From NCBI GenBank assembly GCA_037074765.1, contig JBAMDO010000085.1, positions 99,501 to 163,500 on the forward strand: a stretch of 64,000 nucleotides of DNA, in the 5' to 3' direction. Source of the stretch: Mansonella perstans. Its lineage: Eukaryota; Nematoda; Chromadorea; Rhabditida; Onchocercidae. How positions within the stretch are numbered: the stretch's first letter is position 1; each line of letters opens with the position of its first letter. A program made the position numbers and the translations under genes. Under the pieces are notes generated by a model that had not been told where the DNA came from, did no database searches, and saw nothing but the letters and a program-made list of their open reading frames with translations. Positions 60,228 through 64,000 of the stretch are shown piece by piece.

Positions 60228-63200
60228 ATGGCAGCTCATCGGAAATTCACTTTCGAAAATCCAGAAGATAGCTACTGGAATTCTAATGAAGCCGTTGATG
60301 TTCCATTTGATAACTCGTCGACTACTAATGCAGTAATTAATCATTTAATTAGTTGGTAATTGTGTCTTAGTTCTGCATCTATTAGATTATTAAACGGAAT
60401 AAATGATAAAAAGCCATTCCAATAACTCGAAATCAAAAACTCTGTATCAATTAATTCTATTCAATCTTTTATTTTCTTCCATATATCCGTAATTTTAACG
60501 ACTTATTTTCTATTAACAAGAGCTCATTTAGCACAGTTTTAGAAGTGCTGAAGAAATGATCATATCAGCTATTCATTATTTCACCATATATTTTAGCATT
60601 ATTGTTCCAGAATTTCTATCATTTCAAAGTTTTCATAGGCTGCAGCTCGAGCGGCTCTAGATGATTTGTTCGAATGTAAGTTTCGTTTTGACAGCGATGA
60701 TGGTTGCTCAAATACTGGAAGTGAATCACCGTCTAGTGGAGGGAATCAGACCAAGCAAAATTCAAGGTTTAAATTTTATTTTAGGGAGATAAAATTTCGA
60801 AGAAGTTATTTTACTCATCTTACCAAATACTTCTATGAAATTATTAAATCAACAATTTCATTTTGTCGCTCACGACATGTTAAATCTGGGATCTATTGGT
60901 CTTCAGTTCATTCATCCCTCACTTCGAGATTGTTCAACATCTGTCTTATGATAATCGATTGTTTATGCAAAAATCCTTTTCTCTACTTCCGAATTTATGG
61001 TTCCAGGAACGGAAGTGCAAATGTGTTGAAAACAGCCTTTGAATTCTCGTCTTCCAATCGTTCCATCTTTCAGTTCAACCAGGTGATTTAAAATCGTTAC
61101 CTTTGATGTGTTTTTTCTTTCTGCTCACCGATGTCAACAGTCATGTGATTACAAGAATGTCCTCATTTTTCTTTCGCAAGTTTCTGATTTTAAGTAATGT
61201 TTTTCTGGGCATTTTTATAGTGTAGGAATGGTTTACTGAAATACGGCATTTTTGTTGGGATTTATGATTTAAACTTATTTTTAGGATCTTAGCCGAAAAT
61301 TTTCTCCAAAATCTACTACTGCTGCTGCTTGGAATTCTGCTGCTTCATTCGTTTCCGATGGCAGTGCTGAATCATTTTCGAGTTCTGCAACCGCACAACT
61401 AGACTATTCTAGATTGAAGAGTGAACATAGGAAATTGCAAAAGCATCTTGAGGTTTTTTAGACTTATTTAGTTTTAAACTTGTCGTCTTTCATCTTCTCA
61501 CCTTATTTTTTCCACTAGTATTAAGACGAATATATAGATATGATTAAGTGGTAATCGTTTTGAGAAGAAATTTTGCTTTTGTAATTTTTTCAATATTTTG
61601 TTTCATTACTTAGAAATTTTATGTGGCCTTTTCTTGCATCACCCATAAATGTGTTCCAAATGTTTTCTCTAGTGGTTTTTTTAAGTTTCGAGGTGCTGTG
61701 TAGTGTTTTCCCTAAAATTTGCCATTTTAGCAAGTAAGATTAGAACGTTATCGTGCAGCTGATCCTGAGGTTACAGTTCGAAGATTGTTACGAAATGATG
61801 CGGTTTCACTGGACTTGTATCGAAGTAAGAAAGAAAAACTAGATCTGTTAGAGGCCGCTTTAGAATCGTATGATGGAAACGTCATCACTGCTGTAAGCAT
61901 TTCAGTTCAGTTTTTTTCTTGTTAAGTAAGGATTGTGTCTATCTTCATATTTATTCTTCATTATTTAGAACCGCTGACTGCTTACAATTTTCTGTCAATT
62001 CAATTTCTGTCAATTCTTTTTTTTCCTTAATATCTAGAATTAGAGCATGTTATAGCTGATGTTTATGATTTATCCATTTGGATATATAAGGTTGAGATTT
62101 GGCAATCGTAATAATCAAAAATTATTGCTTAATGTCAATTTACTTGATTGAAATAGTAATTTTTTTAAGTTAAAATTTTTATTCATTACAAGTTGTTCCT
62201 ACCGAAAAGCTTTATTTTTTCACGTATTACAAACTTGATAACCTATTTACTTTGTAGGTTTGTTATACACACTGTAGGCTTTTGTTTCACTGTTTTAAGT
62301 GTTTGTAGATTCAACATATAAATTTCTATTCAGATTGTGTTAGCTTTGGAAAAGTCTCTTGGAACTTCGACATTTTTGGATATCCTAAAACAAAAACCAA
62401 TTGCTGCCCGTCATTATTTAGCTTATTTAAAAGATATGAAGAATTTTGATAAACTTTCTTCAATATTGCTGTAAGTTTTGATTTATTTGTACATTTTGTA
62501 ATATGGACTATTTTTCAGTTCCATTGCATAATACGAGCTCTTTTTGTGCTACTTTTGATAAGCAACAAATCGTATGAGGTAGTAGTTTAGGTCTAGTTCT
62601 ATTTTTAAGTGCATTCCATGGAAGGCAAATTTTTTATTGGTTTTATTGATGAACGATAAAAAGTTCACTGCATAAAAGTTTTCTAGAATTCTCTAGATAA
62701 GGCTAACAAGTTCTTCCGGTTCGTTTTTTCTCACTTTCAAAAAATGTAAAAAAAGTGAAGTAGAATTTACATTTTCCATTGTATATCAGCAAAAGCTAAG
62801 CAGCGCTTAAATTTTGAAAAAGATTTCTTTTTCAGAGCCTTGAATCGTACAGACGAAGCTGTACTTGTGTTATATGCAGTAGCCTGTGGGAAAAAACCAA
62901 GTGAACGAATTGTGTACTTAAAAAAATGTCTTAGTGTATGTATTACCATTCCATCACTAGAAGTTTTTTCGAAATCTGTGAATGAATATATCGATCTTCT
63001 GGAACGGCAAATTATAATTGAAGTAAGAAATTTAACGATATGATATAATACAGCACTTAGAAATACTTGACATAGTTTTGTAATGATTCTTCTACTTTTC
63101 AAGTGTTGTCATTATTTAGGATGCCGATGAAGCACTTATTAAAGAAGGAAAAAGCAAAATCTTCCAGCAGTATCCCAAAACAATTTCTTTAATTGGACGG

Positions 63201-64000
63201 CCAGTTTTGACAACATTGTATTATTCCTGCCTGTATCATTTCGATCTTCCCGTGGTACTTTCATTTCTCTCTCGAACAATTAATCTTCGAAAACATACCT
63301 TATGTCATAACTGTCATCGTTTTGATATATTAAAGCGAAAGATATTATCGAAGATATTATCGCTAAGAAAAAAAATTTGCAAAATAAACTAGAAATATGA
63401 TTTAAAAAAGAACATTTGGAGAAACCTATGTTGTGAGATATTCGTTTGATCAAGGCAATAGCCAAGAAAGTATTTCCTTTTTTTGTTTCATTATTTTAAA
63501 TGTAGTTGTAAAGTGAAAATATCATCACTACTTATACTTGCAAGACAATGCCAGGATAGGCAAACTTATAATTTGGTTTGCAGGAAGAAAGATTTTAGAG
63601 GTACTACTTGATGTCATAGGAAGAGTTGGTTTTTTTTGCACTAAGATTTATTTGCAGAATGCTTATGCGAGTCCGTTATCCATAAAAGAATTTTTCAATA
63701 TGACTGAAAAGCAGTATGCATGGATGGCAATATTGGCGTTATCTAGGTTAAAAAGGTTTAAATTTGACTGTCTTCGTTTGCTAATTATAAATTATTGGAC
63801 ATCAAGAGATATATTTTGTTGGAGCCGGGTTTGATAATTTATTTGGATTAGATTTACATGCAGTGTTGATTATTTCATTAAAAATAATTCGAGAGAACCA
63901 AATTTCTTACCGCGCAGTACTCGATAATATAAATTTCAAGATTAGTAAAAATTTCTTTTTTTTGATTCCTAGAACAAAGAGAAAGTTTTTGAAACTGAAA
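60228..64000 (+). CDS. spe-39: SPE-39/VIPAS39 (VPS33B-interacting trafficking protein), 3' end beyond window
   Basis: Predicted exons: 60228-60332, 60639-60766, 61007-61082, 61285-61452, 61731-61892, 62334-62470, 62836-63022, 63120-63251, 63658-63755 and more to the right; all phases join. Seen: N-terminal RKFTFENPEDSYWNS (human VIPAS39 has YWNSSKFKAFTFDDE), then DPEVTVRRLLRNDAVSLDLY, LLEAALESYDGNVITA, FSKSVNEYIDLLERQIIIE, VLTTLYYSCLYHFDL and SPLSIKEFFNMTEKQYAW, each with a close counterpart in VIPAS39 in the same order. Known: SPE-39/VIPAS39 pairs with VPS33-type SM proteins and works in endosome-lysosome delivery and, in worms, sperm membranous organelle formation. The middle (exons 2-4) is Ser-rich and variable. 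The start codon is the first ATG of an open exon. Confidence 0.92.

Noticed and set aside
62767..63102. 111-codon minus frame
   Set aside because: Shadow of SPE-39 exon 7 on the opposite strand.

Overview
This window looks like nematode nuclear DNA. It is very AT-rich, genes are split into short exons by AT-rich introns with TTTTCAG-type acceptors, and the recognisable proteins are animal proteins with clear nematode counterparts (SEL-11/HRD1, SLC19 FOLT-type carrier, XPG, SPE-39). Long introns, low gene density and a clustered serpin family would fit a filarial or other clade III nematode; the species is inference, not shown by the sequence.

Layout, left to right. 1-1745 (+): C-terminal exons of the ERAD ubiquitin ligase HRD1/SEL-11. 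4272-5985: orphan copy of a serpin 5' flank. 7153-9015 (-): serpin with intact exons. 9031-12605: arm A of a near-identical inverted duplication, carrying a dead Na/Ca exchanger (NCX) copy. 12531-13369: segment B, holding an NCX alpha-1-like fragment. 14100-18252 (+): nine-exon SLC19 folate/thiamine-type transporter. 22431-23358: interrupted palindrome. 23781-31004 (-): twenty-exon XPG repair endonuclease with every expected acidic active-site residue. 33005-35143 (-): two-TM protein whose C-terminal half resembles protein phosphatase 1 inhibitor-2. 36524-37356: second copy of segment B. 39553-43324: second NCX pseudogene and arm A'. 43359-45170 (+): second serpin, with an in-frame stop. 45590-46690 (-): BEL/Pao retrotransposon relic. 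46691-52660: mostly non-coding, with isolated exon-like pieces and an 88-bp direct repeat. 52666-54417 (-): OLA1 GTPase pseudogene. 55153-57973 (-): predicted multi-pass membrane protein. 60228 to the right edge (+): SPE-39/VIPAS39, running off the window.

The most striking feature is structural. Segment 9031-13369 is a chimera of two pieces found near the other end of the window: the reverse complement of 39751-43324 joined to a direct copy of 36524-37356. The join lies inside a 75-bp stretch (12531-12605) present exactly at all three places, and the two source copies of that stretch are inverted relative to each other. This is what one strand-invasion/copying event starting in a serpin 5' flank, followed by a fold-back template switch, would leave. 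The living genes (folt-1-like, xpg-1-like, inhibitor-2-like) sit between the repeats. The duplicated material is serpin and NCX sequence, much of it dead.

Gene models were built by eye from splice signals, reading-frame phase and remembered protein families. All exon limits are predictions. No alignment or database search was run.
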